Notes under the pieces: model-generated
What the model was told of the DNA's origin: nothing
The model's input: only the letters and a program-made list of their open reading frames with translations
Database searches by the model: none
Translations under genes and position numbers: made by a program
In this document: piece after piece, positions 9,120 through 19,939 of the stretch
Numbering within the stretch: position 1 is the first letter of the stretch
How the letters are laid out: each line of letters begins with the position of its first letter
Assembly (NCBI RefSeq): GCF_013282575.1
Contig: NZ_JAAAYE010000016.1
Coordinates: 51,053-115,052, forward strand
DNA: 64,000 nucleotides
Source: Paraburkholderia sp. NMBU_R16
GTDB taxonomy: Bacteria > Pseudomonadota > Gammaproteobacteria > Burkholderiales > Burkholderiaceae
Direction of reading: 5' to 3'

Positions 9120-10030
9120 GTCCGCTCCAACGCACGCGGATCTGGCCGTCGGGGCTGCTGCGCACACTCGGCCACCCAATCGAGGTGCCGCGCCCTTCGG
9201 AACTGGGCGAGTGGTGCCGCACGCTCGTCTCGATGCCCGAACGGTGGGGCGGCGCGCATCGGCTACTGATGGCCGTCGCTGTTGCAAGCGTTGCGTTTGC
9301 GCTAGCCGCGCAGGGCGGCAGAGCGTTGCGCCACGATCGGAGCGTCGCGGCCGCGAGCGCTGCGCTCGCCGCATTGGCGCATCGCCTCGACGATGCGCGC
9401 TCGAAAGCCGCGGCATTGCCTGAGTTGCGGCGGGCCGTGCAGGGTTTGCCTGCGCCGGCAGTCCCCTCGGACGAAATGCGGTCGACGGCCTGGCAGTCCA
9501 TTGCTGCGCTGGCTACGCGCAGCGGCATGACGCTGCAATCGGTGGAGCCGGGCGACCGCCCGCCAGGCGGCTTGGAAGCAGGACATGTCATCAGGTTCGC
9601 GGCCACATCGAGCTTCGCTTCCTTCATCGCGTTCCTGAGCGCGCTTTCCACGTTGCCGGTACTGGTGGTGCCGGCCGAACTCAAACTGGAACACGGCGCA
9701 CAGGGGCTTCTCCTCCAGGCTTCGCTCGAGGTCCACGACTCGCTGCCCAGCGTACCGGCACGGCGCGCAGGCGAGATTGGGGGCCCGTCCGGCGATCCGT
9801 TCGGGGCGCCGCCGGCAGCCGTGCCGAGCCCGGCATCCGAGCTGCGGCTGACTGGCCTCATGATCGAAGGCGCCCGTTCGCTCGCACTCATCGAGGCGGA
9901 TGGCCAGGGCGCCGTCTATGTGCCTGGTCAGATGCTCGGCAACGAACGTCTGATGCGGATCGGGGCGGCCAGCATCACGCTGGCGCACCGATCGGGTACG
10001 CGCGTGTTGGCGATCGGAGCGGGATCGTGA
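9116..10030 (+). CDS. pilO: PilO-like protein with a C-terminal PilP-like domain
   Basis: A 304-aa protein with a cytoplasmic tail, one membrane span (about 46-62), a coiled coil rich in Ala/Arg, and a periplasmic region typical of PilO. After a Gly/Pro-rich linker (about 215-240), the last 60 residues (LRLTGLMIEGARSLALIEA and VYVPGQMLGNERLMRIG) resemble the beta-domain of PilP, which contacts the secretin. No separate pilP lies between this gene and pilQ, so a PilO-PilP fusion is inferred. It overlaps pilN and pilQ by 4 bases each. Confidence 0.7.
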   Translation: MSPLQRTRIWPSGLLRTLGHPIEVPRPSELGEWCRTLVSMPERWGGAHRLLMAVAVASVAFALAAQGGRALRHDRSVAAASAALAALAHRLDDARSKAAALPELRRAVQGLPAPAVPSDEMRSTAWQSIAALATRSGMTLQSVEPGDRPPGGLEAGHVIRFAATSSFASFIAFLSALSTLPVLVVPAELKLEHGAQGLLLQASLEVHDSLPSVPARRAGEIGGPSGDPFGAPPAAVPSPASELRLTGLMIEGARSLALIEADGQGAVYVPGQMLGNERLMRIGAASITLAHRSGTRVLAIGAGS

Positions 10031-11655
10031 CGCCGCGATGCGCACGTCTTGCAATGGTCGCCGTTGTCTTGCTGACCGGTACCCCGGCCTTTGCACGCGT
10101 GCCGCTGCTGCCGCCGCTTCCGCCCGGCATGCCAACCCAAGACGCATGGTCTGCGCAAGCCGGGCTGGATGCCAATCGCGGCACGCTGTCGGACATCGAC
10201 GGCCGCGATACGGCTGCCGAGCACGATGAGGACATTGGCATAGGGGAGCTTGCGGGACACGGCGACGCGCCCGATGCTAACAGTACTTCGTCGCGTAACG
10301 CCGGCGAGGCCGCGGGCAGACGGGCACCGGAGCCCGCCTCCGACGATGGAGCGAAGCGACTCGAGGGGCCGCCGGTGCCGCTCGGTCCGCCCCAGCGAAT
10401 GAGCGATGGCATGCGGCGCCACGGTGAGCGCGAAGACGGGGATGGCAAACCCATCACGCTGCATTTTCGCGACGCGCGCCTCGCCGACGTATTCGACGCG
10501 TTCGCCCGGTTCACGGGCCTGAACATCGTGGCGAGCGGCCGTGTACAGGGCAACGTATCGCTTTTCCTCGACGCCGTGCCGTGGCGCAGCGCCTTCGATA
10601 CGTTACTCGACGCCAATGGGCTGGCCATGATCCGGCGCGACAACGTGATATGGGTGGCCCCAGTCGCCGAGCTGGCCGCTCGCGAGCGATCGCGCTTCGA
10701 GGCCCATGCCCGCGCCGCGGATCTGGAGCCGCTGGCAAGCCGCACGTTCGCGCTGCGTTATCCGCGGGCCGAGGACGTGCAGCGGCTTCTGACCGCGTCC
10801 GGCAGTCAGCGGGTGCTCTCGAAGCGCGGCGCCGCGATGGCCGACGCCCGAACCAATCTGCTTTTCGTCACGGATCTCGAGGCTCGGCTCGCACAGGTCG
10901 CGGAGCTCGTCGCGGCGATCGACAAGCCGAGCCGGCAAGTGCTGATCGAAGCGCGTATCGTGGAGGGCGTGCGGGGTTTCTCGCGCGATCTCGGCGCGCG
11001 CCTGTCCGTGCGCAGCCCAGGGAGGGCAGCCAGCGACGATGTCATTGGGTTCTCGGGCGATCGCAACGGGCTCGTGCATGACTTGTCCGCGCAAGCGCTG
11101 GCGGGCTTCGATGCCGCCACGGCGGGGCTTACGCTTTTCGCGGCGCGCGCCACGCGTCTCGTAACGGCCGAGTTGAGTGCGCTCGAGGCCGAGGGGCGGG
11201 GCGAAATCGTGTCGAGCCCGCGTATCGTCACGGCGGATCGCATGAAGGCGGTCGTCGAACAAGGCAAGGAGCTGCCCTACCAGGCCAAGGTGCGCAACGG
11301 CGTATCGGGCATCCAGTTCCGCCGTGCGACGCTCAAACTCGAGGTCGAGCCGCAGATTACGCCGAATGGCCGCGTGATCCTCGACCTCGATATTGCGAAG
11401 GACAGTGTCGGGGAGGCGACGGCCGCGGGTCTCGCCATCGACACGAAACATGTGCGAACACGTGTCGAAGTCGAGGATGGCGGTACCGTATCGATCGGCG
11501 GCATCTATGAGAAGCGCGATCGCGACGATGTGACTCGCGTGCCACTGTTGGGCAAAATACCGGTTTTGGGCGCGTTTTTTCGCCATCGGACGCAGCGCGA
11601 GCATGCCAGCGAACTGGTCGTTTTCATTACGCCGCGCATCGTTTCGATCGATTGA
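10027..11655 (+). CDS. pilQ: Type IV pilus secretin PilQ (short form)
   Basis: Outer-membrane channel for type IV pili or DNA uptake. It is 542 aa, against roughly 700 in many PilQ proteins. A signal peptide (cleavage near TPAFA) is followed by a Gly/Asp-rich linker to about residue 140. Then come an STN domain ([20 protein letters not shown]), an N-domain with [14 protein letters not shown], and the secretin core ([42 protein letters not shown]) ending in [11 protein letters not shown]. No AMIN domain is seen, which explains the short length. The GTG start overlaps the pilO stop (GTGA). Confidence 0.9.
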   Translation: MTPRCARLAMVAVVLLTGTPAFARVPLLPPLPPGMPTQDAWSAQAGLDANRGTLSDIDGRDTAAEHDEDIGIGELAGHGDAPDANSTSSRNAGEAAGRRAPEPASDDGAKRLEGPPVPLGPPQRMSDGMRRHGEREDGDGKPITLHFRDARLADVFDAFARFTGLNIVASGRVQGNVSLFLDAVPWRSAFDTLLDANGLAMIRRDNVIWVAPVAELAARERSRFEAHARAADLEPLASRTFALRYPRAEDVQRLLTASGSQRVLSKRGAAMADARTNLLFVTDLEARLAQVAELVAAIDKPSRQVLIEARIVEGVRGFSRDLGARLSVRSPGRAASDDVIGFSGDRNGLVHDLSAQALAGFDAATAGLTLFAARATRLVTAELSALEAEGRGEIVSSPRIVTADRMKAVVEQGKELPYQAKVRNGVSGIQFRRATLKLEVEPQITPNGRVILDLDIAKDSVGEATAAGLAIDTKHVRTRVEVEDGGTVSIGGIYEKRDRDDVTRVPLLGKIPVLGAFFRHRTQREHASELVVFITPRIVSID

Positions 11656-11759
11656 CGCGCCGGGGCGGCAGACGGCGCCCGGGTGGGCGACTCGACAAGC
11701 CGGCGCCTTTGCCAGTAAGCTGCGCCACGAACCATATCCGAATTGATCAGAGGGTACTG

Positions 11760-12311
11760 TTGCAAGAGCAGGGCGCAAACACCAGCATTTTCTTCGTAGG
11801 GCTCATGGGGGCGGGTAAGACCACTGTGGGCCGTGCGGTCGCGCGCCGGCTCGATCGGCCGTTTTTCGACTCCGATCACGAAATCGAAGCGCGCACGGGG
11901 GCGCGAATCCCGGTGATTTTCGAGCTGGAGGGCGAGGCGGGCTTTCGAGACCGCGAGGCTCACGTGATCGCGGAGTTGACCGGGCGTGAGGCGATCGTCC
12001 TGGCGACGGGCGGCGGGGCGGTCCTGCGTCCCGAAAATCGCGCACTTTTGCACAGCCGCGGTATCGTCGTCTATCTTCGGGCCAACCCGCACGATCTCTG
12101 GCTGCGCACCCGCAAGGACAAAAACCGGCCGCTGTTGCAGACGGAGGATCCTAAAGCGAAGCTCGAAGCGCTTTATGCGGTGCGAGACCCCCTTTACCGC
12201 GAGTGCGCGCATTTCGTGGTGGAGACAGGGCGTCCGTCGGTCAACGGACTGGTCAATATGGTCCTCATGCAACTCGAAATGGCCGGCATCACCCGGCAGG
12301 CAAATACATGA
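11760..12311 (+). CDS. aroK: Shikimate kinase AroK
   Basis: Phosphorylates shikimate with ATP in the chorismate pathway. From the chosen TTG start the protein is 183 aa, close to the family norm. The Walker A motif is at 14-21 (GLMGAGKT), followed by [11 protein letters not shown] with the shikimate-binding Asp, [14 protein letters not shown] and the lid segment [15 protein letters not shown] five bases before TTG 11760 supports this start; the frame is open further upstream but that part shows no family similarity. It overlaps aroB by 4 bases. Confidence 0.93.
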   Translation: MQEQGANTSIFFVGLMGAGKTTVGRAVARRLDRPFFDSDHEIEARTGARIPVIFELEGEAGFRDREAHVIAELTGREAIVLATGGGAVLRPENRALLHSRGIVVYLRANPHDLWLRTRKDKNRPLLQTEDPKAKLEALYAVRDPLYRECAHFVVETGRPSVNGLVNMVLMQLEMAGITRQANT

Positions 12312-13384
12312 TTACCGTTAGCGTCGATCTGGGCGAACGTAGCTACCCCATTCACATCGGGGCCGATCTGATCGGCCGCACTGAGCTGTTCGCGCCTCAT
12401 ATTGCCGGCGCATCGGTCATGATCGTCACGAACACGACGGTGGAGCCGCTCTTCGGCGCGCAGCTGCGCGCGGCGCTCGCCCCGCTCGGCAAAGAAGTGT
12501 CGACGGTCGTGCTGCCGGACGGCGAGTCCTACAAGCATTGGGAAACGCTCAATCGCATCTTCGATGGGCTGCTCGAAGCGCGTGCGGACCGCAAGACGAC
12601 GCTGATCGCGCTCGGAGGCGGCGTCATCGGCGATATGACCGGCTTCGCGGCCGCCTGCTATATGCGAGGCGTGCCGTTCATCCAGGTGCCGACGACGCTG
12701 CTGTCGCAAGTCGATTCTTCCGTCGGCGGCAAGACCGGCATCAATCATCCGCTGGGCAAGAACATGATCGGCGCGTTCTATCAGCCGCTCGCCGTCATTG
12801 CCGATATCGGCACACTGCGCACGCTGCCGGAGCGCGAACTCGCTGCCGGCATGGCGGAAGTCATCAAGACGGCGGCGATTGCCGATGCCGATTTTTTCGA
12901 CTGGATCGAGGCCAATATCGATGCGCTCAACCGCTGCGACGAAGACGCGCTTGCCCATGCGGTCAAACGCTGCTGCGAGATCAAGGCGTCCGTCGTCGCG
13001 GCCGACGAGCGAGAGGGCGGATTGCGCGCGATCCTGAACTTCGGCCATACGTTCGGTCATGCGATCGAAGCGGGTCTCGGCTACGGGCAGTGGTTACATG
13101 GCGAGGCGGTTGGCTGCGGGATGGTGATGGCGGCGGACTTGTCGGTACGCGTGGGCCGGCTCGATGAAGCCGCACGCCGGCGTCTCGTCGCCGTCGTGGC
13201 GGCGGCACGGCTGCCGGTGCGTGGACCGCAGCTGGGTGACGATCGCTATATCGAATCGATGAGAGTCGACAAGAAGGCCGAGGCAGGACAAATCAAGTTC
13301 GTATTGCTGGAACGCATCGGCGGGCCTTTCATGACTGGCGTGCCGGAAAACGTATTGCGCGAGACGCTCGCGGCCAACGTCTGA
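12308..13384 (+). CDS. aroB: 3-dehydroquinate synthase AroB
   Basis: Converts DAHP to 3-dehydroquinate, the second step of the shikimate pathway, using NAD and a divalent metal. It has 358 aa, the usual size. The NAD-binding [11 protein letters not shown], the [18 protein letters not shown] block, and metal ligands in the AGMAEVIK and [11 protein letters not shown] segments are all present. The ATG overlaps the aroK stop. The aroK-aroB pair downstream of pilQ is the common proteobacterial arrangement. Confidence 0.97.
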   Translation: MITVSVDLGERSYPIHIGADLIGRTELFAPHIAGASVMIVTNTTVEPLFGAQLRAALAPLGKEVSTVVLPDGESYKHWETLNRIFDGLLEARADRKTTLIALGGGVIGDMTGFAAACYMRGVPFIQVPTTLLSQVDSSVGGKTGINHPLGKNMIGAFYQPLAVIADIGTLRTLPERELAAGMAEVIKTAAIADADFFDWIEANIDALNRCDEDALAHAVKRCCEIKASVVAADEREGGLRAILNFGHTFGHAIEAGLGYGQWLHGEAVGCGMVMAADLSVRVGRLDEAARRRLVAVVAAARLPVRGPQLGDDRYIESMRVDKKAEAGQIKFVLLERIGGPFMTGVPENVLRETLAANV

Positions 13385-13432
13385 AGCGAGCGCGGACGTC
13401 CGGCGCAGCGCGCCGATTCGAAAGGGGGACAT

Positions 13433-14659
13433 GTGGAGCAGAACCCGACGCATGACCGATCGCCTGGGGCAGCGCCGGGCGAGCGCGGCCCGCAAGCGGC
13501 TTCATCCGTTTGGGGCGCACCCACGGTCGAAATGCTCGAAGCGCATCTGGCGCCTTATGCCGCCCATTCGGCGCGCTCGCGGGGCCGCCGCTACCCGGAA
13601 TCGGCGCCGCTCGCGCGCACCGAATTCCAGCGCGACCGGGACCGCATCGTTCACTCGACGGCGTTTCGCCGTCTCGAATACAAGACCCAGGTCTTCGTCA
13701 ATCACGAAGGCGATCTGTTCCGCACACGGCTGACGCACAGTCTCGAAGTGGCGCAGATCGCGCGCTCCGTGGCGCGCAACCTGCGCGTCAACGAGGATCT
13801 CGTCGAAGCCATTTCGCTCGCTCACGATCTCGGTCACACGCCGTTCGGCCATGCCGGGCAGGATGCGCTCAACGATTGCATGCGTGCGCACGGCGGCTTC
13901 GAGCACAATCTGCAAAGCCTGGCGGTCGTCGACGAGCTCGAGGAGCATTACGGTGGCTTCAACGGCCTGAACCTCTGCTTCGAGACTCGGGAAGGCATTC
14001 TCAAACATTGCTCGCGCGAGAACGCATTGAAGCTCGGTGAGCTGGGAGAGCGTTTCCTGACGGGCAAGCGGCCGTCGCTCGAGGCTCAGATCGCCAATAT
14101 TGCCGACGAGATCGCGTACAACAATCACGATGTCGACGACGGGCTGCGTTCCGGTCTGCTCACGATCGGCCAACTCGCGGAAGTCGAGCTTTGGCATCGG
14201 CATTACGAAGAGGCCAGGCACGCGCATCCCGAACTCGAAGGGCGCCGCCTCGTGCACGAAACGGTGCGCCGCATTATCAACACGCTGATCGTCGACTTGA
14301 TCGAGACGACGCGCGCCAACCTTGCCGAGCACTGCCCCGATTCGCTCGACGCCGTGCGCGCGGCTCCACCGCTCGTGGCGCACAGCAGCGCCATTGCGGC
14401 TCAAGCGGTCGAACTCAAGCGTTTTCTGTTCAAGAACCTGTACCGGCACTATCGCGTCATGCGCATGGCGAACAAGGCGCGTCGCGTCATCACCGGCCTT
14501 TTCGAAGCATTCACCGAAGACCCGCGCCTCTTGCCGCCCGATTACGTTGCCGAAGATCCTGCCCTCCAGCCGCGGCGGATCGCGCATTACATCGCCGGTA
14601 TGACGGATCGCTACGCGCTCAAGGAGTACCAACGTCTGTTTGTCATAAACGATAACTAA
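13433..14659 (+). CDS. dgt: Deoxyguanosinetriphosphate triphosphohydrolase-like protein
   Basis: An HD-superfamily enzyme of the dGTPase type that cleaves dNTPs to deoxynucleoside and triphosphate. It has 408 aa. Metal ligands are His102 (THSLEVAQ), His131-Asp132 ([13 protein letters not shown]) and Asp225 ([14 protein letters not shown]). AAGGGGG four bases before GTG 13433 fixes the start; the ATG two bases earlier is in another frame. It lies 48 bases after aroB, probably in the same transcript. The substrate range of this shorter dGTPase subfamily is not established by sequence. Confidence 0.93.
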   Translation: MEQNPTHDRSPGAAPGERGPQAASSVWGAPTVEMLEAHLAPYAAHSARSRGRRYPESAPLARTEFQRDRDRIVHSTAFRRLEYKTQVFVNHEGDLFRTRLTHSLEVAQIARSVARNLRVNEDLVEAISLAHDLGHTPFGHAGQDALNDCMRAHGGFEHNLQSLAVVDELEEHYGGFNGLNLCFETREGILKHCSRENALKLGELGERFLTGKRPSLEAQIANIADEIAYNNHDVDDGLRSGLLTIGQLAEVELWHRHYEEARHAHPELEGRRLVHETVRRIINTLIVDLIETTRANLAEHCPDSLDAVRAAPPLVAHSSAIAAQAVELKRFLFKNLYRHYRVMRMANKARRVITGLFEAFTEDPRLLPPDYVAEDPALQPRRIAHYIAGMTDRYALKEYQRLFVINDN

Positions 14660-14668
14660 ACTGCTCGC

Positions 14669-14704
14669 CCGGTTGGAGCTGAAATCGATTTCATCTCCGA
14701 CCGG
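14669..14704. other. Long inverted repeat between dgt and ugpB
   Basis: CCGGTTGGAG pairs with CTCCGACCGG (one G-T) around a perfect inner palindrome, TGAAATCGATTTCA. There is no T-tract. It could be a dgt terminator, a processing site, or an operator for ugp; the inner palindrome favours a protein-binding site. Confidence 0.6.
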
Positions 14705-14738
14705 CGCGATGTTGCGTCCACTACGGAGAGGAGAAGAC

Positions 14739-16067
14739 ATGAAGGGATATAAAACGCTGGTCCGTTCTGCGGCAATCGGGGTTGCGCTCTTCGCGGGCGC
14801 GAGTCAGGGCGTTTTTGCGGCAACGGAGATTCAGTTCTGGCACGCGATGGAGGCCGCGCTCGGCGAACGGGTGAATCAGATCGCCGCGGATTTCAATGCT
14901 TCCCAGAACGACTACAAGATCGTGCCGGCATTCAAGGGTTCGTACGATCAGACGCTGGCGGCCGGCATCGCGGCTTATCGCAGCGGCAATGCGCCGGCGA
15001 TCCTCCAGGTCTATGAAGTCGGCACGGCCACGATGATGCAGGCGAAAAAGGCGATCGTCCCGGTGACCGAGGTCTTTAAGCAGGCTGGCGTACCGCTCGA
15101 TCAATCGGCGTTCGTGCCGACGATCGCGAGCTACTACAGCGATGCGAAGACAGGCGAGCTCGTTTCGATGCCCTTCAACAGCTCGACGCCGGTGCTGTAC
15201 TACAACAAGGATGCGTTCAAGAAGGCCGGGCTCGATGCGAGCCAACCGCCGAAGACCTGGGACGAAGTGGCCGCGGACGCGGCCAAGCTCAAGGCTTCGG
15301 GCATGTCGTGCGGCTTCACGACAGGGTGGCAGGGATGGGTCCAGCTCGAAAACTACAGCGCGTGGCATGGACTGCCTTTCGCGACCCGCAATAACGGTTT
15401 CGACGGCACGGACGCCAAGCTCGAGTTCAACGGCCCGCAGCAGATCGCGCACATCGCGTTTCTGCAGAAGATGGCGAAGGACGGCACCTTCACCTATGCA
15501 GGCCGCAAGGACGAAGCGATGTCGAAGTTCTACAGCGGCGATTGCGGGATTTTGACGAGCTCCTCGGGCTCGTTGGCGTCGATTCGCAAGTACGCGAAGT
15601 TCCAATTCGGCACGGGCATGATGCCGTACGACGCCGCAGTCAAGGGTGCGCCGCAAAACGCGATCATCGGCGGAGCAAGCCTCTGGGTGCTGTCCGGCAA
15701 GGACGCGAACACGTATAAGGGCGTTGCCAAATTTCTCGCTTATCTGAGCTCGCCTGCGGTCGCCGCAAAATGGCATCAGGACACCGGCTACCTGCCGGTG
15801 ACGAAGGCGGCTTACGAGGAAACGCAGCAGCAAGGGTTTTACGCGAAGAACCCCGGTGCGGATACGGCGATCAAGCAAATGCTGAACAAGCCGCCGCTGC
15901 CGTACACGAAGGGTTTGCGTCTGGGCAACATGCCGCAAATTCGCACGATCGTCGACGAGGAACTCGAGCAGGTCTGGGCGCAAAAGAAGACGCCGAAAGA
16001 GGCGCTCGATTCGGCCGTTTCGCGCGGCGACGAGTTGTTGCGCCGCTTCGAAAAGTCCGGTACCTGA
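14739..16067 (+). CDS. ugpB: sn-glycerol-3-phosphate ABC transporter substrate-binding protein UgpB
   Basis: Periplasmic binding protein for glycerol-3-phosphate and glycerophosphodiesters. The protein is 442 aa with a signal peptide ending near GVFAA (about residue 28), then [20 protein letters not shown] as in UgpB. GGAGAGGAGA just before the ATG at 14739 decides the start. It is first in the ugpBAECQ set. A single PhoB-like half-site (TTGTCAT, 14640-14646) lies about 95 bases upstream, but the second half-site is not recognisable, so phosphate control is only a possibility. Confidence 0.95.
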   Translation: MKGYKTLVRSAAIGVALFAGASQGVFAATEIQFWHAMEAALGERVNQIAADFNASQNDYKIVPAFKGSYDQTLAAGIAAYRSGNAPAILQVYEVGTATMMQAKKAIVPVTEVFKQAGVPLDQSAFVPTIASYYSDAKTGELVSMPFNSSTPVLYYNKDAFKKAGLDASQPPKTWDEVAADAAKLKASGMSCGFTTGWQGWVQLENYSAWHGLPFATRNNGFDGTDAKLEFNGPQQIAHIAFLQKMAKDGTFTYAGRKDEAMSKFYSGDCGILTSSSGSLASIRKYAKFQFGTGMMPYDAAVKGAPQNAIIGGASLWVLSGKDANTYKGVAKFLAYLSSPAVAAKWHQDTGYLPVTKAAYEETQQQGFYAKNPGADTAIKQMLNKPPLPYTKGLRLGNMPQIRTIVDEELEQVWAQKKTPKEALDSAVSRGDELLRRFEKSGT

Positions 16068-16172
16068 CGCACGGGTTCGCGCATCGCCGCGCTGCCGGGA
16101 GCCGCGACGCTCGCGGGTCAGTAGCTGCGCGGGCGGTGCGGACCGAACGTCTTTCCAAGCTGGATGCGCATG

Positions 16173-16194
16173 GCCGCCGACCCGCACGGGCGGC
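16173..16194 (+). other. Intercistronic hairpin between ugpB and ugpA
   Basis: GCCGCC pairs with GGCGGC and nests CCCG-CA-CGGG, within an unusually long (156-base) gap. There is no T-tract. It may stabilise the ugpB message 3' end so that more binding protein than permease is made; that role is inferred. Confidence 0.4.
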
Positions 16195-16223
16195 GGCGCC
16201 GCGCCTTAATCGAGCGACGCCCC

Positions 16224-17108
16224 ATGTACGAACGTTCCCGCTTTCCCACGAGCCCACTGCCCTATCTGCTGATCGCGCCGCAGTTGGCCATCACCGCGAT
16301 CTTCTTTCTCTGGCCGGCCGGCGAGGCGCTGTGGCAGTCCACGCAAATGCAGGATGCGTTCGGGACCTCGAGCGAGTTCGTCGGTCTCGGCAACTTCCAG
16401 CACCTGTTTGCCGATCCGCTCTATCTCGGTTCATTCAAGACGACGATCGTCTTCAGCACCCTCGTCACGGTGACCGGTCTTTTCGTCTCGCTCTTGCTCG
16501 CGGCGTGCGCAGATCGCGTCACCCGCGGTGCACGGACCTACCGCACGCTGCTGATCTGGCCGTATGCCGTCGCGCCGGCCATCGCGGCCGTGCTATGGGC
16601 GTTCCTGTTCAACCCCAGCATCGGCCTCGTCACTTTCGCGCTGGCGAAGGCCGGCATCGTCTGGAATCACGCGATCAACGGTGGGCAGGCGATGTTTCTC
16701 GTCGTTCTGGCATCGGTCTGGAAGCAGGTCAGCTATAACTTCCTGTTCTTCTACGCGGGGCTGCAGGCGATACCGCGCTCACTGATCGAAGCGGCGGCGA
16801 TCGACGGCGCAGGTCCGGTGCGGCGATTTTTCGGCATTGCGTTGCCGCTTTTGTCGCCGACCACGTTTTTTCTTTTCGTCGTGAATCTCGTCTATGCATT
16901 CTTCGACACGTTCCCGGTAATCGACGCCGCGACGGGCGGGGGCCCCGCGCAGTCGACAAAAACGCTGATCTACAAGATTTTCATCGAAGGCTTCCAGGGG
17001 CTCGATATGGGCAGCTCCGGCGCGCAGTCGGTGGTGCTGATGGTGATCGTCGTCGGGCTGACCGTCGTTCAGTTCCGTTTCATCGAACGCAAGGTTCAAT
17101 ACTCATGA
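16224..17108 (+). CDS. ugpA: sn-glycerol-3-phosphate ABC transporter permease UgpA
   Basis: One of the two membrane permeases of the Ugp importer. It has 294 aa with six predicted spans and the cytoplasmic EAA loop ([20 protein letters not shown]) that docks on the ATPase UgpC. The ATG at 16224 gives the family N-terminus [20 protein letters not shown]. The 3' end overlaps ugpE by 4 bases. Confidence 0.95.
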   Translation: MYERSRFPTSPLPYLLIAPQLAITAIFFLWPAGEALWQSTQMQDAFGTSSEFVGLGNFQHLFADPLYLGSFKTTIVFSTLVTVTGLFVSLLLAACADRVTRGARTYRTLLIWPYAVAPAIAAVLWAFLFNPSIGLVTFALAKAGIVWNHAINGGQAMFLVVLASVWKQVSYNFLFFYAGLQAIPRSLIEAAAIDGAGPVRRFFGIALPLLSPTTFFLFVVNLVYAFFDTFPVIDAATGGGPAQSTKTLIYKIFIEGFQGLDMGSSGAQSVVLMVIVVGLTVVQFRFIERKVQYS

Positions 17109-17950
17109 TCGAAAATCGCAGAGGCTTCGATCTTTTTTGCCATGCCGTTCTGATCCTGGGCGTGGCGCTGATCGCGTTCCCGGTCTACGTCGCGTTTTGC
17201 GCGGCGTCGATGAATGAGCAGCAGGTCTTTTCGGTGCCGCTTTCGCTCTTGCCGAGCACGCACCTCATCGAGAATATCGTCCACGTCTGGAGCCATGGGG
17301 CCGGCGATGCCGCGAGCCCGTTCGGCCGCATGCTGCTCAACTCGCTCATCATGGCACTGGCTATCTCGCTCGGGAAAATCGCTGTATCGATCATCTCGGC
17401 ATACGCGATCGTCTTTTTTCGTTTCCCGTTTCGCAATACGGCGTTCTGGCTCATCTTCGTGACGCTGATGCTGCCGGTCGAGGTGCGGATTTTTCCGACC
17501 GTGCACGTGGCTTCGTCGCTTCACCTCATCAATAGCTACGCGGGGTTGACGCTGCCGTTGATCGCCTCCGCGACCGCGACGTTTCTGTTCCGGCAGTTCT
17601 TCATGACGTTGCCGGACGAACTGATGGACGCGGCGCGCATCGATGGCGCTGGCCCGTTGCGCTTTTTCCGCGACGTGGTGCTGCCGCTGTCGAAAACGAA
17701 CATCGCGGCGCTTTTCGTCATCACGTTCATCTACGGCTGGAACCAGTATCTTTGGCCGATTCTCGTCTCGAGCGAGCCATCGATGACGACGGCTGTGGTA
17801 GGCATCAAAACCATGATCGGCCAGGGCGACACCGCGACCGAATGGCATCTCGTCATGGCGGCGACGCTGCTTGCGATGTTGCCGCCGCTCGTGGTCGTGA
17901 TCGCGATGCAGCGCTGGTTCGTGCGGGGGCTCGTCGATGCGGAGAAATAG
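17105..17950 (+). CDS. ugpE: sn-glycerol-3-phosphate ABC transporter permease UgpE
   Basis: Second permease of the Ugp importer. It has 281 aa, six hydrophobic segments and an EAA-like loop ([20 protein letters not shown]). The ATG at 17105 overlaps the ugpA stop codon (ATGA), pointing to coupled translation of the two permeases in equal amounts. Confidence 0.95.
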   Translation: MIENRRGFDLFCHAVLILGVALIAFPVYVAFCAASMNEQQVFSVPLSLLPSTHLIENIVHVWSHGAGDAASPFGRMLLNSLIMALAISLGKIAVSIISAYAIVFFRFPFRNTAFWLIFVTLMLPVEVRIFPTVHVASSLHLINSYAGLTLPLIASATATFLFRQFFMTLPDELMDAARIDGAGPLRFFRDVVLPLSKTNIAALFVITFIYGWNQYLWPILVSSEPSMTTAVVGIKTMIGQGDTATEWHLVMAATLLAMLPPLVVVIAMQRWFVRGLVDAEK

Positions 17951-18001
17951 TGCAATGCCGATGACGGCAGGGATAACGGGTTGTCATATCAGCGAGGGAC
18001 C

Positions 18002-19087
18002 ATGGCTGCGTTGAGTTTGAGAGGCGTTCGCAAGACCTACGATGGAAAGCAGTTCGTACTGCACGGCATCGACGTGGACGTGTCCGACGGGGAATTCGTC
18101 GTGCTGGTGGGGCCGTCCGGCTGCGGGAAGTCGACGCTGCTGCGCATGGTCGCGGGGCTCGAGCGCGTGTCCGAAGGGCAGATCGCCATCGGCGAGCGCG
18201 TCGTCAACGACCTCGAGCCGAAGGACCGCGATATTGCGATGGTGTTCCAGAATTACGCGCTTTATCCGCATATGAGCGTACGCGAGAACATGGCGTACGG
18301 CCTGACGATCCGCGGGCTCGCGCGGGCTGAAATCGATAGCCGCGTCGCCGCGGCGGCAAAGATACTCGAGTTGGACCCGCTTCTCGGGCGCAAGCCGCGC
18401 GAGCTTTCGGGCGGGCAGCGGCAACGTGTCGCCATGGGGCGCGCGATCGTGCGCGAGCCGTCGGTGTTTCTTTTCGACGAGCCGCTTTCGAACCTCGATG
18501 CGAAGCTCAGGGTACAGATGCGGCTGGAAATCCAGCGGCTGCACGCCCGCCTCGCCACGACGAGCCTTTACGTCACGCACGATCAGGTCGAGGCCATGAC
18601 GCTCGCTCAGCGTGTCATCGTCATGAACCGCGGATATGCCGAACAGATCGGCGCGCCGACGGAAGTCTACGAGCGTCCGGCGACGATTTTCGTGGCCGGC
18701 TTTATCGGCTCGCCGGCGATGAATCTGCTCTCGGGCCGGCTCTCGGACGACGGGCGGGCCTTCGAGGTGGCCGGCGGCGGACCCGTGCTCGCGCTTTCAG
18801 CGCATCCGGCTATCGGCAGCGCCATTGCGTGCGGGCGCGAATGGGTGCTCGGCATCCGTCCGGAGCATATGGCGCCGCGTGCCACTCAAACGTGCGCGAG
18901 TCTTGCGGTGGACTCTTGCGAGTTGCTCGGCGCGGACAACCTCGCGCATGGCCGCTGGGGCAGCCACGATGTCACGGTCCGGCTGCCCCATGCAGACCGT
19001 CCCCTATCGGGCGAAATCCTGCCGGTGGGGCTTCCGTCCGAACACCTGCATTTTTTCGATCCCGAAACGGGCAAACGCGCCGGTTGA
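18002..19087 (+). CDS. ugpC: sn-glycerol-3-phosphate import ATP-binding protein UgpC
   Basis: ATPase of the Ugp importer, 361 aa. Walker A is at 37-44 (Lys43), the Q-loop is in [11 protein letters not shown], the LSGGQ signature at 135-139 and Walker B at 156-160 with Glu160. The C-terminal third is the regulatory TOBE-type domain of the MalK/UgpC subfamily (GIRPEH and [13 protein letters not shown]). The start ATG at 18002 follows AGCGAGGGAC. The gap after ugpE is 51 bases. Confidence 0.95.
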   Translation: MAALSLRGVRKTYDGKQFVLHGIDVDVSDGEFVVLVGPSGCGKSTLLRMVAGLERVSEGQIAIGERVVNDLEPKDRDIAMVFQNYALYPHMSVRENMAYGLTIRGLARAEIDSRVAAAAKILELDPLLGRKPRELSGGQRQRVAMGRAIVREPSVFLFDEPLSNLDAKLRVQMRLEIQRLHARLATTSLYVTHDQVEAMTLAQRVIVMNRGYAEQIGAPTEVYERPATIFVAGFIGSPAMNLLSGRLSDDGRAFEVAGGGPVLALSAHPAIGSAIACGREWVLGIRPEHMAPRATQTCASLAVDSCELLGADNLAHGRWGSHDVTVRLPHADRPLSGEILPVGLPSEHLHFFDPETGKRAG

Positions 19088-19123
19088 CGGCATGATGTTG
19101 GCTTCAGGAGGCGCAATACGAAG

Positions 19124-19885
19124 ATGACGACTGGACTGAACGGTTGGCCTTACCCGCGCGTCGTCGCGCATCGCGGTGGCGGGACCCTCGCACCCGAGAA
19201 CACGCTTGCGGGTATCGACACAGGTGCTGCGCTTGGGTTGAAGATGATCGAGTTCGACGCGAAGCTCTCGGCGGACGATGTCGTCTTTCTGCTGCACGAC
19301 GACACGGTGGACCGGACCTCCAATGGTCATGGCGCCGCCGCGCGCATGGACTACGCTCAGATCGCCGCGCTCGATGCCGGAAGCTGGTGCGATGCGCGCT
19401 TCGCGGGCGAATCGATGCCGACGCTGGCGCAGGTGGCACAGCGCTGCGCGCGCCATGGGCTGATGGCAAACATCGAAATCAAACCCTGCGCGGGACGCGA
19501 GATCGAAACGGGGCGGCGCGTGGCGACCGAGGCGGCGAGGCTGTGGGCCGAGTCCTCGCCTCCGCCGCTCTTGTCGTCGTTTTCGATTCAAGCGCTGGCG
19601 GCCGCCCGCGATGCCGTAGCCGTGCTGCCGCGCGGGTTGCTCGTGGGAGCCGTGCCTGCCGAGTGGCGCACGCTCGCCGCGGAGCTCGGTTGCGTATCGC
19701 TACACGCGGATCAACGCAAGCTCGATGCGGCGCTCGTCGCCGAAATCAAGTCTGCGGGGCTCTTCATCCTGGCCTACACCGTGAACGATCCGGCTCGCGC
19801 GCGAGCGCTTGCCGAGTGGGGAGTCGATACGCTCTGCACCGACCGGATCGATTTGATCGGGGCGGATTTCTTCGACCGCAACTGA
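19124..19885 (+). CDS. ugpQ: Glycerophosphodiester phosphodiesterase UgpQ
   Basis: Cytoplasmic enzyme that hydrolyses glycerophosphodiesters brought in by UgpBAEC to glycerol-3-phosphate and an alcohol. It has 253 aa without a signal peptide, matching a cytosolic role. GDPD motifs are present: His16-Arg17 (AHRGGG), APENT at 23-27, metal ligands Glu43 and Asp45 (IEFDAK) and His58. AGGAGG lies upstream of the ATG. It is last in the ugp operon; no clear terminator is seen before the converging DUF883 gene. Confidence 0.95.
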   Translation: MTTGLNGWPYPRVVAHRGGGTLAPENTLAGIDTGAALGLKMIEFDAKLSADDVVFLLHDDTVDRTSNGHGAAARMDYAQIAALDAGSWCDARFAGESMPTLAQVAQRCARHGLMANIEIKPCAGREIETGRRVATEAARLWAESSPPPLLSSFSIQALAAARDAVAVLPRGLLVGAVPAEWRTLAAELGCVSLHADQRKLDAALVAEIKSAGLFILAYTVNDPARARALAEWGVDTLCTDRIDLIGADFFDRN

Positions 19886-19939
19886 AGGACGCGGTCCGGC
19901 GCGCGAGTCCCCGGCGCGGGCGTCTCGCGCGTGTCCCGC

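Noticed and set aside
14640..14660. A PhoB box upstream of ugpB
   Set aside because: Only one half-site (TTGTCAT) matches; the second 7-base repeat at the right spacing (GATAACT) does not, so it is not called as a feature.
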